Positions 44,580 through 56,430 of a DNA stretch of 64,000 bases are shown piece by piece. Within the stretch, counting starts at the first letter, position 1, and each line of letters opens with the position of its first letter. The notes beneath the pieces are model-generated. The model was given only the letters and a program-made list of their open reading frames with translations, was not told the origin of the DNA and did no database searches. A program made the position numbers and the translations under genes. The stretch comes from Isoetes taiwanensis (Eukaryota > Streptophyta > Lycopodiopsida > Isoetales > Isoetaceae): NCBI GenBank assembly GCA_021234155.1, contig JAJEKV010000319.1:62001-126000 (forward strand), written 5' to 3'.

Positions 44580-44949
44580 TGTTAGACCTTGCAACCATGG
44601 GAAAGTTGCAAAAATCCGCCTAAGGGAGGGTACCTCGACCCATCCCTCTCAAGAAGAATGAGACGTGAGAAAAAGGGTGATGTGGCATGTCCAGTTGGCA
44701 TATTTGATGACATGGCGATCCAGTGATGCAGCAATGATGCAGTAGGTGCCACGAGGGCGATCCGCCTAGGTGGCAAATACGAAATTCAAAGGGTGTCATA
44801 ATTGAAGGGGTGTGATGATGTGGCAGTGATGTGGCGTTGACGTGGCAGGGGCTATAAATATGTAACCACGGTTGGGGTTTTTCCAACCATAACCATATGC
44901 AATAAAGTTGGATTCTTCGTTCTAGTTTCCTTGGGTGTTCTCTTTCACA
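44580..44949 (+). promoter_or_regulatory. LTR-like segment with TATA box and poly(A) signal
   Basis: Begins TGTTAGACC and ends TTTCACA, so TG...CA termini are possible. Near the right end are 'gctataaatatg' (44850) and 'aataaagttgg' (44901), spaced like the TATA box and polyadenylation signal of a plant LTR. 'gatgtggc' and 'gacgtggca' words precede the TATA box. No primer-binding site was recognised just after it, and no second LTR was found, so this may be a solo LTR or chance. Confidence 0.35.
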
Positions 44950-47369
44950 GCGCGCTACACTTCTCTCGGGTCGCGAGCAAGGGCTCGACACTGTGCCATG
45001 CAGCTAATGTGCAAGGGATGAGCTTATCTACCATGAAGAACGTCCCTTCTGCAATAGGACACACGAAGTTTGAATTATTTATGCAACCATCTATCATTCG
45101 CCCTAACGTGCAAAAGAGCTCAGTGCATTTACTAAGCACCGCGATCCCGAATATTGCTCTGCAATAAACCTACTGAAGATAGGATCTTTTACTGACATGC
45201 TGAAGAATATTGTCAATATATTGAAATTGAAGACTAAACTTGATTAGCGGAGGTTAGGCTACTGACTCAATCCACAGCAACAACCACAGCAACCCTATCG
45301 CTTGTTTATCTTTATCGCTTGTTTTCAACCCTTGATTTCTTTAATATTCCCAAGGTTATTCCTTCTAATCCATTCTACACCGTTGGTCAATTATGTGATG
45401 GGGTCAAACAAGTTTTTCCACCTCAGCATATGATTCTTCAACCATGCTCCAAGTCAATATGTAAGTCAGAACACAGTCCTCTGAAACCACACTTCCAAAC
45501 TACACTTCCAAAGCGGATATGAACCCCTTGCCATACTGGAAGCACCATTATAAGAAGGAATAATCATACTTGAATTCTGCCAGGACTGCCAGATCTACTA
45601 GACGTGACGGCAAGATCTAGCAGATATGGCTGCTAAGTCTAGAATTGTAGGGCGGTTCACGATCAACAAATAGATTATGCGTACACATAAGGTAAGTTCT
45701 TGCAATGAAAGACAAAAATTAAGTGGAGTAGCTCAGTCCTAGTGCATTACCTGGACCGATTTCTCCCACCCATGTGGATGCATGCCTTATCTCACAGGCA
45801 ATCTAGTTTCCACCAGACATATCATTTCAGTTGCCGCAGATTATAGTCAGAGATTTAACAGTAGCATGATAAGTTATTAAAGGAATGGAAGCATCTTCTG
45901 TTCGAGCATCACAACCTTGTGCTTTTTAATGTGCTAGAAAATGAAAATATTCATGTTCTAGAAAGAATTGGCACTATTATGAATCTCAGGAAGAAATGAC
46001 AAATCGCAAAGGAAAGAAGGAGGATGGGGAGGGTAAACAAAGTCATCCGGATTCATCACAATTGGATTCCGTCCATCTCAATAATCTAAAAAGCGATAGT
46101 AACATAAGAGAAATATTGTTAGTAATGCCCAAATGTACACCATCTGTTCCAAGATCAATCTCATGTGCTAAACTTGTTGCTTCCCAAAAGCATAGTGCAT
46201 ACTGCAACATACCACAGGGAAAAACCTGGAAAACCAGTTCAGCTTGTAAAACACAATTAATCCGTTCTCTTCTGATAGAAGCTAATAGCTATTGTGGCAG
46301 TTGTATTCCAGAAAGAACAAAAGCCGACAATTGAAAAAATATTCTAACGATGATGACTGATACATGGCAACAAGATTCTCGATTCATATTTCCCTGGTGC
46401 CAATGCCTGCGCTCTTGCTTCCAGCACAACCCTCTCTCGCAGCAAATCCGGCCGCCTAAGCTCTTGCCTCTGGCATAACCCTAAATTAAAAATTCCTATA
46501 TTATAGATCCAAAAATAGAATTTTCCAAACTAAGCATTTGACCTCATCTACAATTTTCTCTAAAAAAGCAATTTTCTCTGCCTGGGTCAAAGCAGCCCAG
46601 CCACTATCACTTTCCTACTATTTTTTATACGAATACAACACCCCAACCATTCACAATCTTATGTTATCCCATACATTTTCTACAGAACCTTATTGAAAAC
46701 ACTGAAAGTGAAAATCTTTATGGAAAGGGATAATATTTAAAAAATAAAAATGCATAAAACAATTATATTTGAGAAAGCTGTGCATTTGTTGCAGGCATCA
46801 GAAGTTATGAAGCAAGTCAATTTTGTTCCATTCTCTAAAAGCTCAAATATGAAAATTCAAGCTTTGTGCAATGCCTATTATTGCATGAGTCCGTATTAAT
46901 GCATGTGTAGAAAGAAAAATAATCACCTCGCCTATGTTAAGGGTTGAAATGATTGAAAATTCCAGTAAAGCGGTTTATCACTGGTTTAGAGGTATGCCCT
47001 AGGATGATCATTTTAACTGCAAGAAAACCCTTAGATGCTCTGCTGCTCTGCTTTATATTTCCCGACCACATTACTGAAAGAAAACAATTAATCTAGCATG
47101 TTAAGCAATTGCTACCTCCAGATAACATATAAAATTGTCTCCTCTTCCTGAATTCCTGCACTGAATTTATATAAGGAAAAAAATGGGCCTGAGTTCCTAG
47201 AAATTTATTTGAGATGCTTCAGTCAAAACCAGCAATGGTGAGCAGTGGACCTTAGAAATGAGTCTATTGCCAAAATGAATCTGCTTTCTTCACACAAATC
47301 TGCTCTCCTAATTTCGAATTTTTACCTACAAATGAATGAGAAAAACAGAGCTGCAGACTTGACAAACAT
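44950..47369. other. Mostly gene-free stretch
   Basis: An open plus-strand frame at 45996-46334 (112 codons, Ser/Lys-rich) has no motif I know. No gag, protease or reverse transcriptase could be read, so the chromovirus that starts at 47.37 kb is truncated on its left. Confidence 0.4.
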
Positions 47370-47755
47370 GCATTGCCCGACCCAGAGAAAGATAAGTTGG
47401 TAACAACCGATGCTAGCAAGATTGCAACAAGAGTGGTCTTAATGCAGGAGGAGAGGGTGGTAGCGTATGATTAAAGGAAGATGAACCACGCCGAAACGCA
47501 TTACCCAACCCACGACCAGGAAGGAATTGCTAGCAATTGTGAGAGCATTGAGAATATGGAGGCACTATCTATTGGGAAGGAAGTTCCAATTAGATACGGA
47601 TCATCAAAGTCTACAATATGTCTTCGTCCCAACTTGAGACAAAGCAGATGGATGGAGTTCTTGGAGGAGTACGATTTGACATCGTGTACAAGCCATGCAA
47701 GCTCAACGTGGTTGCGGATGCGCTCTCAAGGCACCCCTTGACGACAAGAGTCCAT
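47370..47755 (+). pseudogene. Chromovirus (Ty3/gypsy) RNase H relic
   Basis: The frame gives [56 protein letters not shown] and, after shifts, RWMEFLEEYD and NVVADALSRHP. These are textbook landmarks of gypsy RNase H, which degrades the RNA strand during reverse transcription. Two aspartates of the active site (TDAS, TDHQ) are visible. Stops and frame shifts disable it. The reverse transcriptase that should precede it is missing. Confidence 0.85.
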
Positions 47756-48089
47756 TGCAATGCCATATCAGGGTAAAAGCATGAAAGGGTGTACGTACAT
47801 CGTACTGAATTGAAGGACGAATTTGTGCTTTTTTGGGGTACATTTTAGATGTACATCAAGATACTATGGTTTGTCGTTTTGTGTCAGATATGCAATGATT
47901 GCAAGATCATCCCTGACATTCCCCCCGAAATTCTTGGTTAACCACCGAACCACCGAACCAATTCGAATGGATCCGTCCCTCCCTTTCCGAAATTCCCCTT
48001 TCACGGGATCGAACAGAAGGAATTCCGAAGCAAAACACATGCCAATTGAATCTACAAGAAATACAAATCAATTTCAATCTGTTCATGGA

Positions 48090-48700
48090 GGGTGAGAATT
48101 CCAATGGAAGTGATGGTTCTAAGCGCAAAGTATGCCGACATTGGCCGGTGTTATGCCACAAAACAAATAAAGAAGCGTGTTGGCAGTGTCGGGTGGATTG
48201 CATCCTCGATTCTCGGCAAACGCGGCGTCGTGATCAAAGATTAGTTTTTGTGATCGTTTGTTGCAAGATGACGGGCTTTTTACGTTGAAACACGTAATTG
48301 GAAATCCATCGAAGTTATTGTTATGAAATCAATGATCGAAACTTGAAAGATGGACTTCAAGAAGTAAAGTCCGCTAATAGCAAAGATAAATTGGTGCAAA
48401 ACATTCTTTGTTATCAATGATTGTTGGAAAAAAAGGAGATATAAACAAGAATGTTTCTTCAAAATTGCTAAAGATACTGACCAAGAAATTTATCCAAAGC
48501 TGCAGCAAGAAGGAAGATAATGTCATTAAGTGGAGCAAATGTATGGGCTTTGGCGGGAAGGATGCCAAGATCAAATAGAATCGATGATTCAATCAAATGT
48601 CGAGGTTAAGTGGAATTTTGGCTTGACAATACCAAAGTTTCACCAAAGGTTAGAGATGTCATGAAGAGGAGAACACAAGCAATACAATACCTTGATATCT
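48090..48700 (+). pseudogene. N-terminal part of the DDE-like transposase relic
   Basis: From an ATG at 48090 the frame reads GSKRKVCRHWPVLCHKTNKE and CWQCRVDCILDSRQTRRRDQ, rich in Cys and Arg as in a DNA-binding segment. Near 48.62 kb VEFWLDNTKVSPKVRDVMKR resembles the segment that, as I recall, precedes the core in this transposase-like family. Frame breaks lie between. A TGTACAT-rich tract separates this part from the core. Confidence 0.4.
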
Positions 48701-48879
48701 CACGGGGTTTGCTCTTGTAATTGAATCAATTCAGTCTTGGAGTTTATGTTTTCTTCCAAAATTCTTTCATGACTTTATTACGTACATTCTAGTTACGTTC
48801 GAAAGTGACACGTTAATGAATACACATGGTTCTCATGAAATGTATTGCATTTTACATTGTTTACATAGTAGCAGAAATC

Positions 48880-49290
48880 TTGCGGTGATGTGCTATTAGG
48901 TACTTTTTAGATGTACATCCATTAACAGTTACATGTCCATGCAAATTTGCATTTACATGTACTTGAATATCAAAATTACATCATTCTACATTTTAGTGTA
49001 CTTTCAGGTAATGAAGCCAAACAAATCTGACATATGTACATTAGTTGTACTAATATTGTAACATTAATGTGATGTACTAATATTGGAACATTAATTAGAT
49101 GTACATTGGATGTACATTGGATGTACATTGGATGTACATTGGATGTTCAATGGAACTGTTATCGTACATTAGATGTCTTTGCAGTACATTAGATGTACAT
49201 TAGATGTACAATAACGGATCAGTGGAACTGTTGGATGGACATTTTATGTACATAGAACATACATTAATTGTACAATAGTATAGTTCAATA
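48880..49290. repeat. TGTACAT palindrome array 1
   Basis: TGTACA or TGTACAT occurs many times, most regularly as 'gatgtacattg' at 12-base spacing near 49100-49142. The core is a perfect palindrome, so it reads the same on both strands. It lies in the gap between the two parts of the plus-strand transposase relic. Confidence 0.85.
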
Positions 49291-49639
49291 CTCTTTTGGC
49301 ATCTGGTTGCCGACATCATTTTGCTAACATGGTCTTTAATGCTTTTGTTATTGCGGTCCGAGCTTTATCAACGGTTTGTATATCGAATCGATACCAAAAT
49401 TAGCCCCGACGGTTCGAGTATCCAAACCTGATTGCATAAGGAAATTGAAGGAGAGAAACACATGTTGTTGTGTCAAACATGAGCAAGCGGATCCTGCATT
49501 TAAAAGGCCTTCAATGATATGAGGAGATCCCTACATGTTAATTGCACTTACTTGTAGTAGTGTCCGTGGGGCATCCCAAAAAACAATGGAGTATGTCAAG
49601 CAAACAAGAAAACTTTTGATAATGTTAGTATCTTGTGGA

Positions 49640-50560
49640 GGTCAACAGTTTATAGAAATATGTGACGGATGAATGGCATAAACTAAAATGCATCAAAGGC
49701 GAATGTGATGAATGTGGAGTGAAGAAATTAGACATCGGGTCCAAACGAGGAAGATGGAATTTAATGTGGTGGCAAGTATATGCATATGTCAATGAGCCAT
49801 CCAAAAGGTACATCGAAGGCTTAGATTAGTTGATCGTAATGACAAAGCATCTGTTTTGTTAAAGAACATGAAAAATCAGCTTGCTAAGTTTACTGAGATC
49901 ATAACTTTACAAAGACCTTGGGGCAGAGCAAACAGTTTAAAAGATGTGTTGAGAAACTCCAGGATAATAGTGTGTTGTCCGTTGTTGACTTTGCAGAGAA
50001 CTACACATTGAAACCGGGGACGAAGTGCAATCCGAGCATTGGAATCGATCAAATTAGTATTTTGGTCCATATTTCGATGATGAAAATAGAAGGTAAGCTT
50101 AAAAAATAGTGCATTTCTATGTTTCAGATGACGGGGAAGCATGACACTCATTTTGTGCAACATGGTTTTAAATTACATTTGGGGTGGCTTAAGAATAATG
50201 GAGGTGGACACATAAACCTTCATTATGTGTGTGGTCGGATGGTTGTGCATCTCAATTCAAATCAAGACGCGTGCATGGTATGGAATCTGTAGATACCATG
50301 TTGAAAATAAAATTTGAGTGATATGGAATTTCTTTGGATCTGGCCATGGGAAAGGCACACATGATGGCGGTAGGCTGGTATAGCAAAGTTGTGGCTTGAG
50401 AGCGGAGAGAGAAAACAAAATGGCATGCCGCTGATAAAAAGTGTAAACAGCTTTTGCAGCTTTTAAGGGCCAAGGAATCGGATTGTGAAAGGGTGTTTTG
50501 GGAGGTTGGAAAAACAGATGTGAACAGGCAACAAGCATTCAATTGCAAGACTTTACCCGG
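49640..50560 (+). pseudogene. DDE-like transposase core relic
   Basis: Frames in succession give WHKLKCIKGECDECGVKKLD, then QFKRCVEKL and VDFAENYTLK, then DEVQSEHWNRSN, HDTHFVQHGFKLHLGWLKNN, WSDGCASQFKSRR and FGSGHGKGTHDGG. These blocks, in this order, are the signature of a widespread family of uncharacterised eukaryotic proteins that look like RNase H-fold transposases. The acidic residues of VDFAEN and SDG are candidate active-site residues (inference). At least three frameshifts make it inactive. I cannot name the superfamily. Confidence 0.6.
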
Positions 50561-51235
50561 TACTCAGCCAGATACATTCTCGCGGTCAACTATAAACCCA
50601 ACAGATCCAACAAAGTTGCTATGCACCACTCTCGTGCTTTTGTGATGCTTGCATTAACTTCAATTGGTTGAATTGTGAGAACATTAAACATTGTGGAGAA
50701 TGGTCTCTAAAAGTTTGGAGCCCACAGATCATATTGCCTCTCGTGGTTGAAGCTGAAAATGATGTGGAAGTTTTGTATGCAGAGGGACGAGGCTGGTTTA
50801 GATGACACTGTAGCTGTTTCAGATGTATTTGTGCCTTTTGCAGCACCATGTGCACCAGGGAAAAGCATGCATTGGAAGAAGATTCAATTGATGACTATGG
50901 AAATGAATACTCACGGGCACTAGTGTCATTGAAGGACAATATTATGAACTAATCCCAGGCTGCCACAATAAGTATAAAACCGCCCTACTTAAGAATGTTT
51001 TGGTACTTTCTGCGTAACTGCGTGATTGGGGTTCGAATCCCATTCAAGAAAGTAAAACACAAGTTTGAAGGGGGCAAGCACAAAGATTTCACTTGCCGAT
51101 GAAGTCCATGAGACATTGTTATCACAACTTCCAAAGAATTGTAGATAACATGGACTAAGTCGATCTCAGTAGTACTTTCCCGAAATATTGTAATACTTTG
51201 TTATAAGAATCAAGAACTGGACTACTTCGAAGTGC

Positions 51236-51315
51236 ATTATGTACATCAATGTACATAAGATGTACAATGATGATGTACATCTTATGTACATCTTATGTAC
51301 ATCCGTTGTACATTC
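51236..51315. repeat. TGTACAT palindrome array 2
   Basis: About five TGTACA words within 80 bp, including 'gatgtacatcttatgtacat'. It lies between the 3' ends of the plus- and minus-strand genes of the candidate element. Confidence 0.8.
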
Positions 51316-51556
51316 CTAAATATTATAAAAATTTGTTAAGTGTAAGTTGATTAGAATTGAACACAAGAAAGTTGAATTGCATAAACACTAAAATGGTTTC
51401 CTACCATGGCAAAGATAAGAAATGGACAGGGTTTTCATGTACAAATGGTTGATATATTTATATTGTGGACATAAATATAACACACCCAAAAATGAGCATG
51501 GCTCATAATTCATGACCAAGCTTCAAAATGTCAATTAGGAGCCTGATATCTTATGA

Positions 51557-53345
51557 CTATTGCATCATGTCTTCCGCCCAACGAGAGGTCAAGAGATATC
51601 CTCTAAAGCAAAGAGTCCATGCGGTTTCTATAGCACGTACACTGGGCAAACCTTTCCATCCTACATAGCCTCGTGATCTTCCAGACACGTGCCTTCCCCA
51701 AGGGTTGTGCAACAAGTGATTTGTTGCCAATATACCTTTCATGGTTGCTCGTTCCTCATAATTTTCAATTTGCTCAACCTTTTCCCAAAGTTCGTGAAGC
51801 AAGATAGAGGCGATAATCGGTCCCCAACCCTATGTACTTGCGCAAAACTTTGTGTTGGTTTGTATTACCTCCGGGTGCAGCAGAACTCTATCTCTTAGTT
51901 TCTTAATAGTCTTTTGTGTTTCAGTCCATTCATCTACAAAGCAAATGAAGATCACTTAATTATGTATACACACTCATAATTGTACCAATAAGAAAAACAA
52001 GAAGAATAGAGTACTCAAGTGCAATGAACAAAAACTTTGATACATATATTCATAACATTTGAATTTGTACATCACCAAAGTCTGTACCAACAATGGGCGG
52101 TCGAGAGGCCAATAACATGATGGTTTCTCCATTCCTTGCTCAGGTATATTGACTAAATTTAGGCGTAGAGAGCACCCAAGTTCTTTGCCATAGTTTGCCA
52201 AAGAAAATCTGTTCCACCCGCCTCGATATGCCATCTGCACGCATTAGTCATTGGATGCTCTTTCACATAAACTATACCATCTTCGCCATTTTGAATCCAT
52301 TAAGCCATGGAATGAGCTCCATGACAAGCAATCTGTCACTAGCTAATATCGGTGTCCAAGAGAAAGGACATATGTAGCTTCCTCAGGATTCAAAGTGGAT
52401 TTGTATCTTTCGTGCCGATCGAATCGTATGTCCATAGTACTCGGGTACTCTTTCCATACCACGTTTAATGGTTTCACAAACAACCCCTTTTGAGGTTCAA
52501 GAGGGTGTTTGTGTGGCGAGTCCAACACCGCCCCCGGGTGTAAACAAACTTCAGCTTTATGGAAAAAGCATCACAAATATGTTCCACAATTGGTTGAAGA
52601 TTTTTTTAGAAGTGAGTGAAGACCAGATGGCAACATCAAACCCTTCTCTTACAAATGCTAACGATTGATGCTAACCCGGCCCTTGAAAAAAACACATTTC
52701 CTATATTAAATTGAAGCTCATCTTTTCGGATCCGTTGGTATCTTGAGTTAATATTTTCATTCTTGTGCACACTCTTGCCCAACACGTAATTTAAGTCAAA
52801 GATAACGAGCTTTCTCCCGAATTAGATGATTCAACACAACAAGAAAACACTTGAGATTCACAATTTATAATTACATTTCGGACACACAATTGAGAAAACA
52901 CATTGATAATTACACGATTGTTATTTGCATGGTGTAAGTGAGACAAATAAATTAATTTTTTCATTACTTATTGAGTACAAAGAAGCTCTGAGCATGGCTC
53001 ATACAAAACTGTAATTTACAAACAAGTCAAAGGGACTATCTACCCTGTGTAGGAACAATCGCTTGTATATTCATCTCGCCTTCTACAATTAATGCCTCCA
53101 TTAGATGATCCCTCCGTGACTTGGCATAGGCATCGATGAACCAATGGGTGTCATCCGCATGGTGCACAAGTATTAGAGGACTATACCAACAAATAACTAA
53201 TAGGAAAATAACATGTTCTACTTACAAAAATGGAGCTTGGGCATTGCATCAACCACGGCATCTATGAATTTGTGCATGTAAGCCACAATGTACATGCAAG
53301 GGTTCTTCGGTACTAGTTTTCGGCATTTTAGGGCCGAACACGGGG
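51557..53345 (-). pseudogene. 3' exons of the minus-strand gene
   Basis: KCRKLVPKNPCMYIVAYMHK followed by FIDAVVDAMPKLHF and gtaagtag (53228-53345) has the look of the last conserved block of Ulp1-type peptidases ('Q.N..DCG.YVL.YM'), with one Cys in the right area. Further pieces MAYRGGWNRFSLANYGKELG (52.2 kb) and LWEKVEQIENYEERATMKGI (51.8 kb) look coding but are unassigned. The exons are separated by non-coding DNA and have uncertain joins. Confidence 0.35.
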
Positions 53346-53513
53346 AGCATCAAAGTTCTTCCTACCATGGTTTAAGCCGTTGGATCCGAGCATCATGTTA
53401 TTGATCACAAGCTTATGAAACCCGCAAAATTGCAATGTGAGAATAAATCAAGCATAAGAAATTGCAATATGAGAATAATCAAATCATAAAAACAAAACGA
53501 AACTCATACTTAC

Positions 53514-54510
53514 TTCTGGACCACTTTAGCATCGGGTACATAGCCTTTGACAGGAGAGAGGATCTGTATACTTGGGCTAGCTATAGATGGAAAAGAGCTT
53601 TTCAGTGGACCAGCAAGCACAAGTATTGCCAATGCCACATTTGGGCCTTGCAGAATTGGAACAAATATGTATTGGCATCTTGCAATCAAAATGCCATCCA
53701 GCCCTTCCTTTATGTTAGTGTTACGTGCATCCTCGTTCTTGAGGGAATTCACAAAATTTCGAAGGTGTCCGGTCGAACCGTAAAAACTTGTGTTTCCAAT
53801 CGGATGGAAGATCGCTACAAAGGTACACGCACACAAATCCAGATTACATATTAATACATAAGATGAGTGACTTAGGGAATGAAATAACATAAATATGTTG
53901 AAATGCTAGCCTACCTCCCATAGACATCTACCATCTTAGAGGTCAAGTCCAGCTTCCAGCAGAACTCGTCAACATCACTTTGAAAGATAGAGGGTGCAGG
54001 CTTAGGAGGACAGTCCCTATAAGGAGTGAATGGAACCAACTTTTTTGTCGGGTTCACTAAACCGCATAAGGAAACAACAAAGATTAGCAAAAGAATATAT
54101 CTATTGTAATCAATTGTATATTACTCACCTTGTAAATTCATCACCTGTTTCAGCATCTTCTGAGGACTGCTGCACCTTATTTGTTATCACATCAATATTT
54201 GCTTGTAGATCCTCTTCCTCTTCCGGTTCCGACTCAGAAGGATCAGGATCAGCTTCCTTCACGGCCGTGATCGCGGTCCTATGTACAAAAAAAAAAATGT
54301 GGTTAATTGCCATAAACTGAGATGTTTAACAAAATTAGTTCATCTTGGACATACCTCTTTCTAGGTGGTGGTGGCACTTTTTTGCCCGGAGATTTTCTTT
54401 TAGGAGGACATTTTTTGTTGCCGGAGATTTTGCCTGCTTTTTTTCCTTTTGGAGTGCCATCACCAAGCATTCTTTTGCCTCCTCTTTGAGTGGACTCAAC
54501 TACCAACTCG
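53514..54510 (-). pseudogene. Minus-strand gene with possible Ulp1 (C48) peptidase domain, 5' exons
   Basis: Exons with splice-like borders follow each other. The one ending at 54355 has a Lys/Pro-rich nuclear-signal-like stretch (KKCPPKRKSPGKKVPPPPRK). 54278-54129 is acidic (ESEPEEEEDLQANIDVITNK). 54056-53915 has PAPSIFQSDVDEFCWKLDLT. 53814-53514 has ILIARCQYIFVPILQGPNVA and LAILVLAGP. The block 'YIF(V/I)P...HW.L..' is typical of Ulp1 peptidases, which cut SUMO-like conjugates, but the HW pair is absent here. Ulp1 domains are known in several plant transposon classes. One junction does not keep the frame, so decay is likely. Confidence 0.4.
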
Positions 54511-54646
54511 CCTTCCTCTTCCCCGGTATCTCCCCGGGTTAAAACCGGATCTCAGGTCCTTTGTAGCTTTTTTACAGAATGTCGGGTCGAGGCGGGACCC
54601 GCAGATGATGGCGAGACGGTTGAATCTTTCTTAGCTTCTCCAATTA

Positions 54647-54965
54647 CTAATTTAGCACTTGGTGATGAAAGATTTTTCGTTCTGCGCCGATCATTGAAGG
54701 CTCGCGACCGCACCTCGCTTTAGCTTTCTCAAGTGCCATCCTCTCAATTTCCTCAACTTCACTTTGCCATGTTCGAAAGGTGCAATCGCATTTGCATTGT
54801 TCTATTATCGGCACCGTAAATGTCATTGGTGATCCGAGTCGAAGGTAGAGGGTCTGATTCGGTCCGCTTATTATGCTCAAGAAAATCAGAAGAGAGTCGA
54901 TGCGAGATGGCTCAAGAACATCAGCCATTAAAGCTGCTTCTGGGATAGGAACAGCCTCATCTGCA
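54647..54965 (-). pseudogene. Exon-like piece of the minus-strand gene
   Basis: The minus strand reads ADEAVPIPEAALMADVLEPS, then CTFRTWQSEVEEIERMALEK and AKARCGREPS. Glu/Ala/Lys composition suggests a helix or coiled coil. 'ctcatctgc' at the 5' side could be an acceptor region. No family recognised. Confidence 0.3.
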
Positions 54966-55029
54966 AACAAACAAATGATCTAAATTTAAATAGACATAAA
55001 AGAACATGAAAACAGAACTAATGAGAAAT

Positions 55030-55455
55030 ATCTGGTACATTCTGCCAAGCATGTACATTTCATGTACATAGAATGTACCAAATGTAAGTAACTACATTTA
55101 ACTATAGCCAAATGTACATGTACATGTTCCTCAATGTACATAAAGGTACATCAATGTACCCAGATGTACACTGATGTACCCAGGTATCCAGTTAGGGAAT
55201 GTAGATCTATGCCAAAAAAAAAGCACATATATGTAAAAAATGCACATACTTATGAATCCATCTACAGATGCACTCTAAAGATAAATGCATGTACATCTAT
55301 TTGCAGATGTAGACTCCATTAGAGACATGTACAACTGATACAACCGCAAATTCAAGCTCAAAAATAAAAGCATCAATAAACAAGCAAATATATGCCTATG
55401 TACCTCACGCTATGATGTACACTAAAAAATTATACATGTACAAGGCATAGCAATG
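55030..55455. repeat. TGTACAT palindrome array 3
   Basis: More than ten TGTACA or TGTACAT words, including 'atgtacatttcatgtacata' and 'aatgtacataaaggtacatc'. It lies between exon-like pieces of the minus-strand gene. Confidence 0.85.
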
Positions 55456-55639
55456 CAATAAAAAGCCATACATGTAGAACTATGCGATTACAATAACAAA
55501 TATGAATAAAGAGAAATATAAGTTTAAATTAGTTGAGAGCAATGCATACCTTTCACAAAGCAGGGAAACCAAGCTGAATTTAATGCCCTCATCCCGGATG
55601 CAACCTTTTATGCAATTTTGTCTTTCATGGACTGTAGAT

Positions 55640-56430
55640 AACACAAGCAGAAGAGGCAATAAGCATCTCTGCATGGAGCTAGTAAAGCAACAAACCGGTT
55701 TTGCCAAAGCCTTGGCCACAACAGTACATGAACTGAATGTGATGAACTGCTTCTATAGAAGTAGCTCCTGGGGTAGGGCCTCGGTGCGAGAACAATAGGT
55801 CCTGCTCTCCCCATGAAATCCAAAATGCGGAATGCCTTTCCTGAACCAATTCAATGCAATTAAGTTTTTCCTTTGCTTGTTCAATTGAGATTTCATGCCT
55901 TTCAATGTCTTTAGTTGCTTCCCGCAAAACCAATTTCTAGCTTAGAAAGTGTTGTTCTTTATCATGTCTACTCATAACCAAGTCTTCCAACTTGTACTTC
56001 AACACTCCAGAACATAATGCATTTCCAAAGGGATCCCGGGACAATTTGTCAAATTCTGTTTTTGTCTCATCTATTTTCGGCGGCAGATGCCGCAGATCTT
56101 CGGATAGCATATCCTTTCTACCCTCAATCCGGCTGATGACCTTCAATGCATCCCTCCTTTTTTCTTCCAAAGGCTTCTACTTCATTCAATAGGTTAGTTT
56201 TCTCCTCCAACCCATGCTTAAGTAATCGCTTTATTGTGTCAACATCGATCTAGAATAACCCGGGGCTCTAATATTCTGGCCGCAATACGATGTCCCTGTT
56301 TGATAGTTGAGGATTTACCTGTTGTAGGGTCCCTCAGAACGCCCCGAATCGAGGGTTTTGGCAAGATCTTTGGCGGTCCTAGCCACGCCCATCCAATCAA
56401 CAAGCCGCCCCTTCAAGTGAAGAGCAAATG
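55640..56430 (-). pseudogene. Coiled-coil exons of the minus-strand gene
   Basis: EEKRRDALKVISRIEGRKDM, DETKTEFDKLSRDPFGNALC and REATKDIERHEISIEQAKEK show heptad-like spacing of hydrophobic residues, then ERHSAFWISWGEQDLLFSHR. Upstream (56.3-56.45 kb) KPLYFNLFCRAFALHLKGRL continues in another frame. These would form the N-terminal half of the minus-strand protein. Function unknown; one internal stop is seen between the first two coiled-coil parts. Confidence 0.35.

Noticed and set aside
49100-49142. TGTACATTGGA repeats as a simple minisatellite only
   Set aside because: The same palindromic word recurs in separate tracts with different flanks across 7 kb, so it is more than one local tandem expansion.
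51004-51054. tRNA-like fold: 7-bp outer stem (tactttc/gaaagta) around a T-arm 'ggggttcgaatcccat'
   Set aside because: At 51 bases it lacks a D-arm and anticodon arm. It could be a degenerate tRNA, but the evidence is too thin to call a gene.
53462-53854. 130-codon plus-strand ORF over the minus-strand gene
   Set aside because: It overlaps the minus exon 53514-53814, which has splice borders and family resemblance; the plus frame has neither.
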